From an uncultured Pedobacter sp. (lineage in GTDB: Bacteria; Bacteroidota; Bacteroidia; Sphingobacteriales; Sphingobacteriaceae): a DNA stretch of 8,652 nucleotides. The notes below the pieces were generated by a model. The model was not told the origin of the DNA. It saw only the letters and a list, made by a program, of their open reading frames with translations, and ran no database searches. The position numbers were made by a program, and so were the translations under genes. Location: the NCBI GenBank assembly GCA_946478755.1, contig CAMLDJ010000239.1, forward strand, positions 1 to 8,652. Reading direction: 5' to 3'. Positions 1 through 7,759 of the stretch are shown piece after piece (positions within the stretch are counted from its first letter, which is position 1; the number at the start of each line of letters is the position of its first letter).

Positions 1-30
1 CGTTATGAAAGAGAAACAAAAAATTTTCTT

Positions 31-40
31 TAGTACTTTG
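31..40 (+). promoter_or_regulatory. Weak candidate -7 element for the M14 peptidase gene
   Basis: The bases before the first gene (1-58) are A/T-rich. They contain TACTTTG at 34-40, which is the Bacteroidota -7 consensus TAnnTTTG with one base missing between TA and TTTG. It lies 18 bases before the ATG, so a transcript would have a very short leader. I see no convincing -33 TTTG at the right spacing and no Shine-Dalgarno sequence. The gene may instead be transcribed from a promoter left of the window. Confidence 0.2.
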
Positions 41-58
41 GTATATTAATTCCTCACT

Positions 59-2548
59 ATGAAATGTTTTCTGCTTCCTTTTCTGTTTTTAACGCTGGGG
101 TGGACTGCTGTTCAGGCGCAGATGAAGTCGCCCGATGAGTTTTTGGGCTATAGTCTGGGAAGTAAATTCACCCCACATGATAAGGTGCTGGAATACTTTA
201 AATACCTCGGCAAGGCAGGGCGTAACATCAAGGTGGTGAGTTACGGTAAAACCTATGAGGGGCGCGAATTGCTGGTCGGGATTATTTCCGCGAAGGAAAA
301 TATGGATCAGCTGGAGCAGATCAGGCAAAACAACCAGCTTTTAAGCACGAGGCGAAGCAAACCGGTAAAGACAAATAAGCAGCCTGCCATCGTATGGCTA
401 AGTTATAACGTACATGGCAATGAGGCCAGTGCCACAGAATCTGCCTTAAAGACCTTCTATGCGCTGGCAGCCGCTAAAACGTCAAATATTGAACAATGGT
501 TGCGAAATACCGTAGTGATTGTTGACCCCTGTTTAAATCCTGACGGGCGTGAGCGTTACATAAATTATTTTAATGGTGTTTCGGGGACCAGGCCGAATCC
601 AGAACCCATGGCAAGAGAGCATATGGAAGCCTGGCCCGGAGGACGGTCTAACCATTATTATTTTGATCTGAACCGTGACTGGGCCTGGCAATCGCAGATA
701 GAAACGCAGCAGCGCCTGGTTCTTTATCAGGAGTGGATGCCGGAGGTGCATGTAGATTTTCATGAGCAGAACTATAATGAGCCCTATTATTTTGCTCCTG
801 CGGCAGAGCCAATCCACCAGGACGTAACACCCTGGCAAAGGGAATTTCAGATTACGGTAGGGAAGAACAATGCAAAATACTTTGATCAGAAAGGCTGGAA
901 ATATTTTACGAAGGAGCAGTTCGACTTGCTGTATCCTTCTTACGGAGATACCTATCCCCTTTATAATGGTGCGGTGGGAATGACCTACGAGCAAGGGGGA
1001 ATAGGGGCAGGCCTGGCCGTAGTCACTATTGATGGAGATACCCTGACGCTTAAAGATCGGATTGACCATCATTTTACTGCGGGTATGGCTACTTTGGAAA
1101 CGGTGTCAAAAAATGCGGGTCGACTGGTTGAAGAATTTAAAAAATACTTTGAGAGATCAACGCTTAACCCACCTGGGGTTTTTAAAAGCTATGTGGTTAA
1201 AGGGGAAAATCTGGGAAAAATAAAGCGGCTTGCTTCGCTTTTAAAGAAGAACAAGGTAGAATTTGCTTTTGGTGGAGACCAGTCTTTAGAGGGATTTAAC
1301 TTCGAAACCAGGAAGGCTGATACCTTTAAAATTGAACGGAATGACCTGATTGTAAACCTGGAACAGCCTGCAGCAGTATTGGCCAATGTGTTATTTGAGC
1401 CGCAAACAAAGGTAAGCGATTCAAATACCTATGATATTACCGCCTGGGCCCTGCCTTATGCTTTTGGCTTAAGCGCATACGCGACCGCCACTTCGGTTAA
1501 GGGAAAGTATCCATTGGTTGAGGAGCCGAAGGCGATTTTAACCGGTGGACAAAAACCTTATGCCTGGCTTCTGCCCTGGAATTCTTTAGATGATGTCAAA
1601 GTGCTGATCGCTTTGCAAAAAGCAGGAATAAAGGTGCGGCTCGCGGAAGAGGGCTTTACAGCAGGCGGGAAAGCATATCCCCTAGGCTCTTTGCTGATTT
1701 ACAGAGCCGAAAATGAAAGGGCGGTTAAAGCATTGTCTGTCAGGATGGCCAACATCCAAAAGGAATGCAAGACCCTGTTTTATCCAGTTAAGGGTGGTTT
1801 TGTAGATAAAGGAAAAGATTTCGGCTCCTCCGTTTATCCGGTATTGAATGTGCCCAAAATAGCCATTGTTTCAAGTGCCGAAGCTTCAGCCCAAAGTCTG
1901 GGGGAGGTATGGCATTTTTTTGAACAGGACCTTAGCTACCCGGTAACGATGATTGGTCCTGAAGATGTTGCGAATCTGGATATCAATAAGATAAATACAT
2001 TAATCTTTCCGGATGGCATCTACAGCGCTGCTATTGGCGAGAAAATACAGGATTGGATAAAGATTGGGGGTAAGCTGATCTTACTTGAGGATGCCATATT
2101 AAGTTTGGCAGGCAAGAAGCCTTTTGATATTCAAAAAAAGGAATACTTTAAAGATGAACTATCGGTTGGTGATATTCCGAAGTACTTTAGCAGGAAGCTG
2201 GTTAATTTGTCCAACACAATCCCAGGAGCCATTTTCAAAGTAGAGTTGGATCATAGTCATCCGATTTCGACGGGTCTGGGTAATTATTATTATACCTTAA
2301 AAACAGACGATCGGCTATATGATTTCCTAAAACGAGGCTGGAATACCGGGATTTTAAAGCCTGACAGTTATATAGCTGGCATTGCCGGTGAAGCAGTGCT
2401 TAAAAAACTCCGGGAGGGGATGCTTTTTGGGGTCCAGCCTGAGGAAAAAGGGACAATCATTTACCTTGGTGCGAGTGTACTTTTCCGTTCGTTCTGGGAA
2501 AACGGGAAACAAATGTTTGCAAATTCTGTCTTTTTGGTAAACCAATAA
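59..2548 (+). CDS. Secreted M14 zinc carboxypeptidase-like protein with GATase-like C-terminal domain
   Basis: This 829-residue exported metallopeptidase is predicted to cleave residues from the C-terminal side of peptides in the periplasm or outside the cell. Residues 1-20 form a signal peptide ending VQA|Q. The M14 domain covers roughly 35-360 and keeps every key position: zinc ligands H119 and E122 (HGNE) and H235 (VDFHEQ), the NPDGR motif at 160-164, substrate-carboxylate binding N205-R206 (DLNRDW), and probable general base E311 (MTYEQGG). Residues 360-595 have no motif I can name. Residues 598-829 resemble a class I glutamine-amidotransferase/ThuA-like fold (IAIVSS, TLIFPDG, GGKLILLED, then GTIIYLGASVLFR) but have no cysteine where the nucleophile elbow would be, so this part probably binds or scaffolds. 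Many Bacteroidota M14 proteins share this layout. The substrate is unknown: M14 includes both protein carboxypeptidases and peptidoglycan-peptide hydrolases. It lies upstream of susC in the same direction, but a 326-base gap with its own promoter suggests separate transcription. Confidence 0.9.
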   Translation: MKCFLLPFLFLTLGWTAVQAQMKSPDEFLGYSLGSKFTPHDKVLEYFKYLGKAGRNIKVVSYGKTYEGRELLVGIISAKENMDQLEQIRQNNQLLSTRRSKPVKTNKQPAIVWLSYNVHGNEASATESALKTFYALAAAKTSNIEQWLRNTVVIVDPCLNPDGRERYINYFNGVSGTRPNPEPMAREHMEAWPGGRSNHYYFDLNRDWAWQSQIETQQRLVLYQEWMPEVHVDFHEQNYNEPYYFAPAAEPIHQDVTPWQREFQITVGKNNAKYFDQKGWKYFTKEQFDLLYPSYGDTYPLYNGAVGMTYEQGGIGAGLAVVTIDGDTLTLKDRIDHHFTAGMATLETVSKNAGRLVEEFKKYFERSTLNPPGVFKSYVVKGENLGKIKRLASLLKKNKVEFAFGGDQSLEGFNFETRKADTFKIERNDLIVNLEQPAAVLANVLFEPQTKVSDSNTYDITAWALPYAFGLSAYATATSVKGKYPLVEEPKAILTGGQKPYAWLLPWNSLDDVKVLIALQKAGIKVRLAEEGFTAGGKAYPLGSLLIYRAENERAVKALSVRMANIQKECKTLFYPVKGGFVDKGKDFGSSVYPVLNVPKIAIVSSAEASAQSLGEVWHFFEQDLSYPVTMIGPEDVANLDINKINTLIFPDGIYSAAIGEKIQDWIKIGGKLILLEDAILSLAGKKPFDIQKKEYFKDELSVGDIPKYFSRKLVNLSNTIPGAIFKVELDHSHPISTGLGNYYYTLKTDDRLYDFLKRGWNTGILKPDSYIAGIAGEAVLKKLREGMLFGVQPEEKGTIIYLGASVLFRSFWENGKQMFANSVFLVNQ

Positions 2549-2641
2549 ATTCCGCGCTCCATTCTGATTAAAGCCCGATTTTAGCGACACCTGTTAAATC
2601 AATTAAATTTTAGTTAAAAAAGGTAAAGAAAAGTGTTAATT

Positions 2642-2674
2642 TTTGTTAAATGTTTGGCTTCATATAAAGGTTTG
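2642..2674 (+). promoter_or_regulatory. Weak alternative upstream promoter for susC
   Basis: TTTG at 2642-2645 is followed after 21 bases by AAGGTTTG at 2667-2674. The second element differs from the Bacteroidota -7 consensus TAnnTTTG at one position, and the spacing fits. Use of this promoter would give a leader of about 190 bases containing the inverted repeat at 2749-2768. In such an A/T-rich region the match may be chance. Confidence 0.2.
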
Positions 2675-2748
2675 GCCTCGATTTGAAATTAAATTTCGCT
2701 ATTGTGTAGTATTTAGAATATTGTTCGCTTTTTAACGCGTTTTTTGCG

Positions 2749-2768
2749 CATTCACACTGAGGTGAATG
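2749..2768. repeat. 7+7 bp inverted repeat CATTCAC-N6-GTGAATG, possible operator
   Basis: CATTCAC at 2749-2755 and GTGAATG at 2762-2768 are perfect inverted copies separated by six bases (ACTGAG). The 20-base two-fold symmetric layout is what a dimeric helix-turn-helix regulator would recognise. It lies about 65 bases upstream of the predicted susC -7 element, a usual place for an activator site. No U tract follows, so it is unlikely to be a terminator. The symmetry is directly visible; the regulatory role is inferred, and no candidate regulator gene is in the window. Confidence 0.4.
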
Positions 2769-2810
2769 GTCATTTTAATGTCATATCTTTTGGCTGCTTG
2801 GTGGTTATGC

Positions 2811-2822
2811 TATGCATGCATA
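2811..2822. repeat. 12 bp perfect palindrome in the susC promoter region
   Basis: TATGCATGCATA at 2811-2822 equals its own reverse complement. It ends 10 bases before the predicted -7 element, at the place where the -33 element and spacer would be, and no good -33 TTTG is found there. A protein bound here would cover the promoter or replace the missing -33 contact. It could also be a chance product of the ATGC repeats in this stretch. Confidence 0.35.
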
Positions 2823-2832
2823 TCATATTCGG

Positions 2833-2840
2833 TATATTTG
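2833..2840 (+). promoter_or_regulatory. Predicted susC promoter -7 element (TATATTTG)
   Basis: TATATTTG matches the Bacteroidota primary-sigma -7 consensus TAnnTTTG exactly and lies 34 bases before the susC start codon, giving a leader of about 28-30 bases if transcription starts roughly seven bases downstream. The matching -33 element is poor: at the expected spacing there is only palindromic GCTATGC-like sequence, and the nearest TTG (2798-2800) is 32 bases away. This suggests a promoter that needs an activator. The short leader is A/T-rich with no Shine-Dalgarno sequence, as is normal in this phylum. Confidence 0.6.
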
Positions 2841-2874
2841 TGTCATTATTAACTAACCTAAATTTCAATTTCTT

Positions 2875-5800
2875 ATGAAAAAACTTTTACAGAGTTTGTT
2901 CATTTTTGTGTTTATCGCGGGAGCTGCGATGGCACAGGATAGGACAATTACTGGAACGGTTACAGGAAAGGATGACGGCTTGCCGCTTCCAGGCGTAACA
3001 GTTGTAGTTAAGGGTACCAGGAATGGTACGCTGACAGGAGCAAATGGACAATATTCACTCAGAGTGCCTTCCGGAGCGGCATCATTAGACTTTTCATATC
3101 TGGGTTACGCTCCCCAAACCATCGCAGTAGCTTCAGGAAATGTGATTAATGTTACGCTTGCACCGGATCTGAGAGATCTGGCTGAAGTTGTTGTTACCGC
3201 AAACGCAATTAAGAGGGAAAAAAGATCTCTTGGTTATGCGGCACCGACGATAACCGCTGATGCTTTGTCGCAAAGTGGTAGCGCAAGTCCGCTTACCGCA
3301 ATGGTAGGCCGTGTGGCAGGTATGAACATTACTTCCACTTCAAATACGCCCGGTAGTTCAACCCGTGTGGTTTTCCGTGGTGGTTCCTCTATCGCAGGCA
3401 ATAACCAGGCACTGATTGTTATTGATGGTGTGCCTGTGGATAACTCTAGCGTTATCGGTGGTGCAGACAGCCGCTCAAGTGTTGACTTTGGTAACAGGGC
3501 AAATGATATTGACCCTGATGACATTGAATCTATAACACCGCTTTTGGGCCCGGCTGCGGCAGCGCTCTATGGTTCAAGAGCGTCAAACGGTGCGGTTCAG
3601 ATCACGACTAAGTCTGGTAAAAAAGGAAAGACCCAGATTACATTTAATACGTCTAATACTTTTTCATCAATACTTAAATTGCCTGATTTCCAGAATGAGT
3701 ATGGACAAGGTTATGCCACTGATTATGACGCGAGCATTGTCAATGAATATTTCAACGATAGTCAGGAAAACTGGAGCTGGGGAGCACCTTTTACTGGTGA
3801 AATGCAGGAATGGGGTCAGTCGATTGACGGCGTAAGGCAAATTAAACCTTATTCGGCGCAGACAGATAATGTTAGAAATTTCTTCAAAACAGGTTTCGCA
3901 ACAGATAACAACCTGAGTTTCTCAGGCGGTTCTGACAAATCAACCTTTTATCTGGCATTGAATACGCTGAATTCCGACGGGATCTTTCCGGGAGTTCAGG
4001 ACGTTTATAATAAATATGGCGTAAGGTTTAACGGTAAAACTGATTTTAGCGACAAGTTCAGTGCGGGGATATCTTTCAATTATAATAAAATAGATGCCAG
4101 ACAAATTGCCGGCGGCCAAAATGACAACTCCGTTTTTGACAATGTGCTGCAGACTGCAAGGGATATTCCTTTAGATAAATTAAGTGATCTGAGCAATAAA
4201 TACAATGGCTTTGGCTATACGGATGCTAATGGTCTTCTCCATGCAGATCAGTACGGTTACTATGGCTCTTATACTTTAAACCCGTATTATATCATTGAAA
4301 ATTTTAGTAACGATGATGTAATCAACAGGGTAACTGGTAACATTAACCTGGAGTATAAACCAATTCACTGGTTAAGCATAACGAACCGTCTCGGTACGGA
4401 TACTTATGCCGAACGCAGAAGAGCGCTGGCACCTAAGTTTGCGTTCAAACCTATTGATGCGAATACGAACCAGAGTGATCACAATAGTAATGGTGGATAC
4501 CAGATTGACCAATACAATGTGACTGAGGTTGTGAACGATTTGATGGCCACTGCGACCCATTCGTTTACTGAAGATTTTAAAGGCTCGTTGATGGTGGGTA
4601 ATAACATTCGTCAAAGAACCACTTCTACAAACAGAACCGCGACCAATGCAAGTTCGGGTTTGGTTGTACCTGACTGGTATAGCCTTCAAAACAGTAATGG
4701 CCCGTTAGATGTGATTAAAGATGAATTTACCAGAAGAAGACTTTTTGGTTTGTATGCCGACTTGAACTTATCTTACAAGAACTATTTATTTTTAGAAGCT
4801 ACCGCTCGTAATGACTGGTCTTCTACTTTACCGGTAAAAAATAACTCCTTCTTTTATCCAAGTGTAAGTGGCTCATTTGTGTTTAGTGAGTTGATGAAGC
4901 CTAATAATATCTTGAGTTACGGTAAACTACGTGCCAGTATCGCAAAGGTGGGTAATGATACTGATCCTTATCAGCTGCTGACTACTTTCGCAAAAGGAAC
5001 CATTACCAGCAATTTTGGAAGTACTATATTCCCGTTCGGCAACGTTGCAGCCTTGCAGGCCGGAACAACACTGGGTAATGCTGACCTTAAACCAGAGATT
5101 ACAACAGCTCACGAGATAGGTACTGAATTGTCCTTCTTTGACAACAGGTTCGGTATTGATTTTACTTATTATCAAAACAAGTCGAAAAACCAGATTGTAG
5201 CCGTGCCTATCCCTAACTCAACGGGTTATGGGTTTGGTGTGATCAATGTTGGGGAGGTTCAAAATAAAGGTTTGGAGCTGGCCTTAAAGGGTACGGTCGT
5301 TAGAACCCCTGATTTGAATGTAGAGTTGTTCGGTACCTATTATAGAAATCGGAGTAAAGTTGTAGACCTGGGAGATATCGACCAAGTGGTGCTTGGTGGT
5401 TTTGGTGGCATGTCAATTGTTGCTGCTGAAGGAAAGCCTTATGGTGAATTTTACTCGGTAACTAACCAGACAGATGCTCAGGGACGTACGATTGTTGATG
5501 CAGAAACCGGTTTGCCATTGCCAACCGCTAGTGCTCAGTATTTAGGTAGCTATAATCCAAAGTATCAAGCTTCATGGGGTGCAAATATTACGATTAAGCA
5601 AAAATGGAATGTTAATGTCTTGTTTGACGCCAAACAAGGCAATAAACTGTATTCGAGGACGAAAGATATTCTGGCCTTTGTTGGCGTTTCAGAAGAAACT
5701 GGCGGTCAAAGGTTCGGCCTGCCATTCCCTAACTCGGTATATCTGGATGCAAATGGTAATAGTGTTGTCAATACCGATGTTTTTTACAATAAACAAGATT

Positions 5801-6087
5801 ATTTCCCTGACCTTAATCCTGGTGTGAATATTATCGATGGGTCCTATGTTAAAATGCGTAGTGCAGGAATCTCTTATACTTTTAATAAAGGCCAGTTAAA
5901 AAGCCTTCCATTCAGCGCGATGTCAATAGGTTTGTTTGGTAACAATTTATTCATTTGGACAGCAAAAGAAAACAAATATGTAGATCCGGAGATCAACTCA
6001 GGGGGTGCAACAAATGAACAAGGGCTGGATTATACGGCTCAGCCATCTGTTCGTAACTACGGGTTTAATGTGAAAGTTACATTTTAA
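2875..6087 (+). CDS. SusC/RagA family TonB-linked outer membrane transporter
   Basis: This 1070-residue TonB-dependent outer-membrane channel moves substrate captured by its SusD partner into the periplasm using TonB/ExbBD energy. Residues 1-20 are a signal peptide (AMA|Q). A carboxypeptidase-regulatory-like beta-sandwich follows at about 22-100, including NGQYSLRVP, then a probable TonB-box segment LAEVVVTA (102-109). The plug covers about 113-250 and carries the SusC signature LYGSRASNGAVQITTKSGKK at 231-250. The rest is the 22-strand barrel, with the family-typical ARNDWSS at 644-650 and a C-terminal VKVTF ending in the aromatic residue used for barrel assembly. Length is normal for the family. 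There is no N-terminal STN (secretin/TonB short) domain, so control through a FecR-type anti-sigma factor is unlikely, and no such genes are nearby. The susD gene follows after 10 bases. The family call is very secure; the substrate cannot be read from the sequence. Confidence 0.97.
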   Translation: MKKLLQSLFIFVFIAGAAMAQDRTITGTVTGKDDGLPLPGVTVVVKGTRNGTLTGANGQYSLRVPSGAASLDFSYLGYAPQTIAVASGNVINVTLAPDLRDLAEVVVTANAIKREKRSLGYAAPTITADALSQSGSASPLTAMVGRVAGMNITSTSNTPGSSTRVVFRGGSSIAGNNQALIVIDGVPVDNSSVIGGADSRSSVDFGNRANDIDPDDIESITPLLGPAAAALYGSRASNGAVQITTKSGKKGKTQITFNTSNTFSSILKLPDFQNEYGQGYATDYDASIVNEYFNDSQENWSWGAPFTGEMQEWGQSIDGVRQIKPYSAQTDNVRNFFKTGFATDNNLSFSGGSDKSTFYLALNTLNSDGIFPGVQDVYNKYGVRFNGKTDFSDKFSAGISFNYNKIDARQIAGGQNDNSVFDNVLQTARDIPLDKLSDLSNKYNGFGYTDANGLLHADQYGYYGSYTLNPYYIIENFSNDDVINRVTGNINLEYKPIHWLSITNRLGTDTYAERRRALAPKFAFKPIDANTNQSDHNSNGGYQIDQYNVTEVVNDLMATATHSFTEDFKGSLMVGNNIRQRTTSTNRTATNASSGLVVPDWYSLQNSNGPLDVIKDEFTRRRLFGLYADLNLSYKNYLFLEATARNDWSSTLPVKNNSFFYPSVSGSFVFSELMKPNNILSYGKLRASIAKVGNDTDPYQLLTTFAKGTITSNFGSTIFPFGNVAALQAGTTLGNADLKPEITTAHEIGTELSFFDNRFGIDFTYYQNKSKNQIVAVPIPNSTGYGFGVINVGEVQNKGLELALKGTVVRTPDLNVELFGTYYRNRSKVVDLGDIDQVVLGGFGGMSIVAAEGKPYGEFYSVTNQTDAQGRTIVDAETGLPLPTASAQYLGSYNPKYQASWGANITIKQKWNVNVLFDAKQGNKLYSRTKDILAFVGVSEETGGQRFGLPFPNSVYLDANGNSVVNTDVFYNKQDYFPDLNPGVNIIDGSYVKMRSAGISYTFNKGQLKSLPFSAMSIGLFGNNLFIWTAKENKYVDPEINSGGATNEQGLDYTAQPSVRNYGFNVKVTF

Positions 6088-6097
6088 TTATAAAGTC

Positions 6098-7636
6098 ATG
6101 AACCAAAAATATATATTCAAAACTAAGCAATTGCTGCTTATGGTAATTATTGCCATTGCAGGATTGTCGGGATGTAAGAAGTTTTTAGATGTAAATGAAA
6201 ATCCCAATAACCCGGATTCGGCAGCGCCTAATTTGCTTTTGCCGGCATCGCAGGCGGCAATAGGCCAGATCGTTGGTAACTTCTTCCAGATTTATGGTAA
6301 TATCTGGGCACAGTACTGGACTCAAAATCCAACGTCATCGCAATACAGATCTATTGACCAGTATAATCCTGCCGCTACCGCCTTTGACAGGCCATGGCTT
6401 ATACTATATCGAAATGCGCTAATCAATGCTGATCTGATCACGAAAGCCGAAGGTTCAAGCCTGGAATATACTAAAGGTATCGCCTACCTGATGAAGGCTT
6501 ACGCGTTTCAGGTAACAACAGATGCTTTTGGTGATGTTCCGATTAACGAGGCCTTACAGCCTAGTGTTTTTCCAGCGCCTAAATATGATGCTCAGGCAGT
6601 AGTTTACGATAGTATATTCCATTATATCGACCAGGGTATGGCCTTGATAAGTGTGCCAAGTTCTGCCTCTCCAGGTGCTCAGGATATGGTGTTCCAGGGC
6701 AACATGGCCAGCTGGAAGGCTTTTGCAAATACATTGAAGCTAAGAGCCTATTTGAGGCTTGCATATGTTGACCCAGCCAAAGCTGAGGCGGGGGTAAAAG
6801 CTTTGTACGCTACAGCCGTTTCCCCGGCAACTAGTCCTCCCTTCCTGACAGTTGATGCTTCTATCAAATATTTAAGCACTGGTGGAAATGAAAACCCGTT
6901 ATATAATGAGATGGCTAGCCCAGTTCTCAATAAGGTACAAAATCTTGTAGCCAGTACTACAGCAGTTAATCACTTTGATGACATTAATAATCCGGTTGAT
7001 AACAATGACCCGAGGCTTGCTAAGTTTTATGAGCTGTTTGTAACTGACGCAAACGCTAAAACCGAACGGTCAATTGTTCAGGGAAGCTACAATTCGAACA
7101 CCGGTAAGCAGGTCTCTCCGCCGTCCCCTTTAGTTGGTGCCAGGGCGAACAATACCGCTTCTGCTACGGCCCCTGTTAAATTGATATCAGCTGCTGAGAG
7201 CTATTTCTTGCAAGCTGAAGCAGTAGCAAGAGGATGGACAAATGGAACCGGCGGGGTTTTAGCGACGCTTTATGCTCAGGGTATACAGGCAAGTTTCACT
7301 GCTGTTGGTGCCGGCGATGCTACAGCCTATATCGCTGCCGCGCCTGATGGAGCTGCTGCTTTAGTGGCAGCAGGAGGGAACACCGAAGCCCGCGTTAAAG
7401 CTATCATTACTCAAAAATATTATGCGATGTGCGGTTTTCAAGGCTTTGAAGCATGGACTGAATGGCGCAGAACTGGATATCCGGATTTCTTTGTGCAATC
7501 TGCTGCCTCCATTATTGGCACAGGTAGAATGCCTCTTCGTATGATCTATCCTAGCACGGAAGCGACATCTAACAAAAACTTCCCAGGCTTGCAGACCATT
7601 TATACACCGGTTTGGTGGGATAAAAAGCACCAGTAA
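6098..7636 (+). CDS. SusD/RagB family surface lipoprotein (SusD-like_2 type)
   Basis: This 512-residue lipoprotein is the substrate-binding lid of the SusC channel encoded 10 bases upstream. The signal peptide ends in a lipobox LSGC, with the lipidated cysteine at C26, and the mature protein begins CKKFLDVNENPNNP, a hallmark of the SusD-like_2 group. The helical tetratricopeptide-like core includes WKAFANTLKLRAYLRLAY (206-223) and AAESYFLQAEA (365-375). The C-terminal landmarks are intact: EAWTEWRRTGYP (451-462), RMPLRMIYPSTEA (477-489) and the terminal VWWDKK. Residues about 383-430 are rich in alanine and glycine, including a run around AAAPDGAAALVAAGG, in a segment that varies within the family. 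The tight spacing implies co-transcription with susC; a strong terminator begins 22 bases after the stop codon. SusD-like proteins bind glycans or peptides, and no residue pattern here tells me which. Confidence 0.95.
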   Translation: MNQKYIFKTKQLLLMVIIAIAGLSGCKKFLDVNENPNNPDSAAPNLLLPASQAAIGQIVGNFFQIYGNIWAQYWTQNPTSSQYRSIDQYNPAATAFDRPWLILYRNALINADLITKAEGSSLEYTKGIAYLMKAYAFQVTTDAFGDVPINEALQPSVFPAPKYDAQAVVYDSIFHYIDQGMALISVPSSASPGAQDMVFQGNMASWKAFANTLKLRAYLRLAYVDPAKAEAGVKALYATAVSPATSPPFLTVDASIKYLSTGGNENPLYNEMASPVLNKVQNLVASTTAVNHFDDINNPVDNNDPRLAKFYELFVTDANAKTERSIVQGSYNSNTGKQVSPPSPLVGARANNTASATAPVKLISAAESYFLQAEAVARGWTNGTGGVLATLYAQGIQASFTAVGAGDATAYIAAAPDGAAALVAAGGNTEARVKAIITQKYYAMCGFQGFEAWTEWRRTGYPDFFVQSAASIIGTGRMPLRMIYPSTEATSNKNFPGLQTIYTPVWWDKKHQ

Positions 7637-7657
7637 CATACGTTTTAATAAAAAAAT

Positions 7658-7696
7658 AAAAACGGCTGCTCCGAATTTTCCGGTGCAGCCGTTTTT
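7658..7696. terminator. Bidirectional intrinsic terminator between susD and the LD-carboxypeptidase gene
   Basis: AAAAACGGCTGC at 7658-7669 pairs perfectly with GCAGCCGTTTTT at 7685-7696. Inside the loop, CCG (7671-7673) can also pair with CGG (7681-7683) across a single T-T mismatch. The G/C-rich stem is flanked by an A tract on the left and a T tract on the right, so it ends in a U tract when transcribed from either side. It lies 22 bases after the susD stop and 64 bases after the stop of the convergent gene, so it can terminate both transcripts. Confidence 0.9.
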
Positions 7697-7759
7697 GTTA
7701 AGCTCAATTTGTAATTAGAGAAGGAGTAAAATAGGGGTGCTTTCAGTTATCCTCGTATT

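Larger units (their letters stand above)
2549..2874. other. Non-coding region between the M14 peptidase and susC
   Basis: This 326-base A/T-rich stretch holds no convincing gene. Its left part (2549-2650) is T- and A-rich and shows no strong hairpin-plus-U-tract terminator for the M14 gene, so some read-through into susC is possible. Its right part carries the likely susC promoter (-7 at 2833-2840), a 12 bp palindrome (2811-2822) and an inverted repeat (2749-2768), each listed separately. The hexamer TTTGGC occurs three times, at 2653-2658, 2671-2676 and 2789-2794. I recognise no riboswitch or small RNA. Confidence 0.7.

Noticed and set aside
8..32. A/T-rich partial inverted repeat (AAAGA...TCTTT) before the first gene, a possible terminator of an upstream gene
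   Set aside because: The pairing is almost all A-T with a bulge, and no upstream gene is visible to support it.
533..1072. 179-codon reading frame on the reverse strand inside the M14 gene
   Set aside because: It is antisense to the catalytic core of a well-supported peptidase. Its protein has no recognisable domain, and its composition is what reverse reading of the real gene produces.
2549..2650. Possible terminator after the M14 gene
   Set aside because: Only short A/T pairings and a four-base GC match could be found; no stable stem is followed by a U tract.
2766..2852. Small hydrophobic reading frame of 28 codons (begins MVILMSYLLAAWW) upstream of susC
   Set aside because: It overlaps the predicted susC promoter and ends just past the predicted transcription start, so the main transcript would not contain its start codon. 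It has no ribosome-binding signal and resembles no leader peptide I know.
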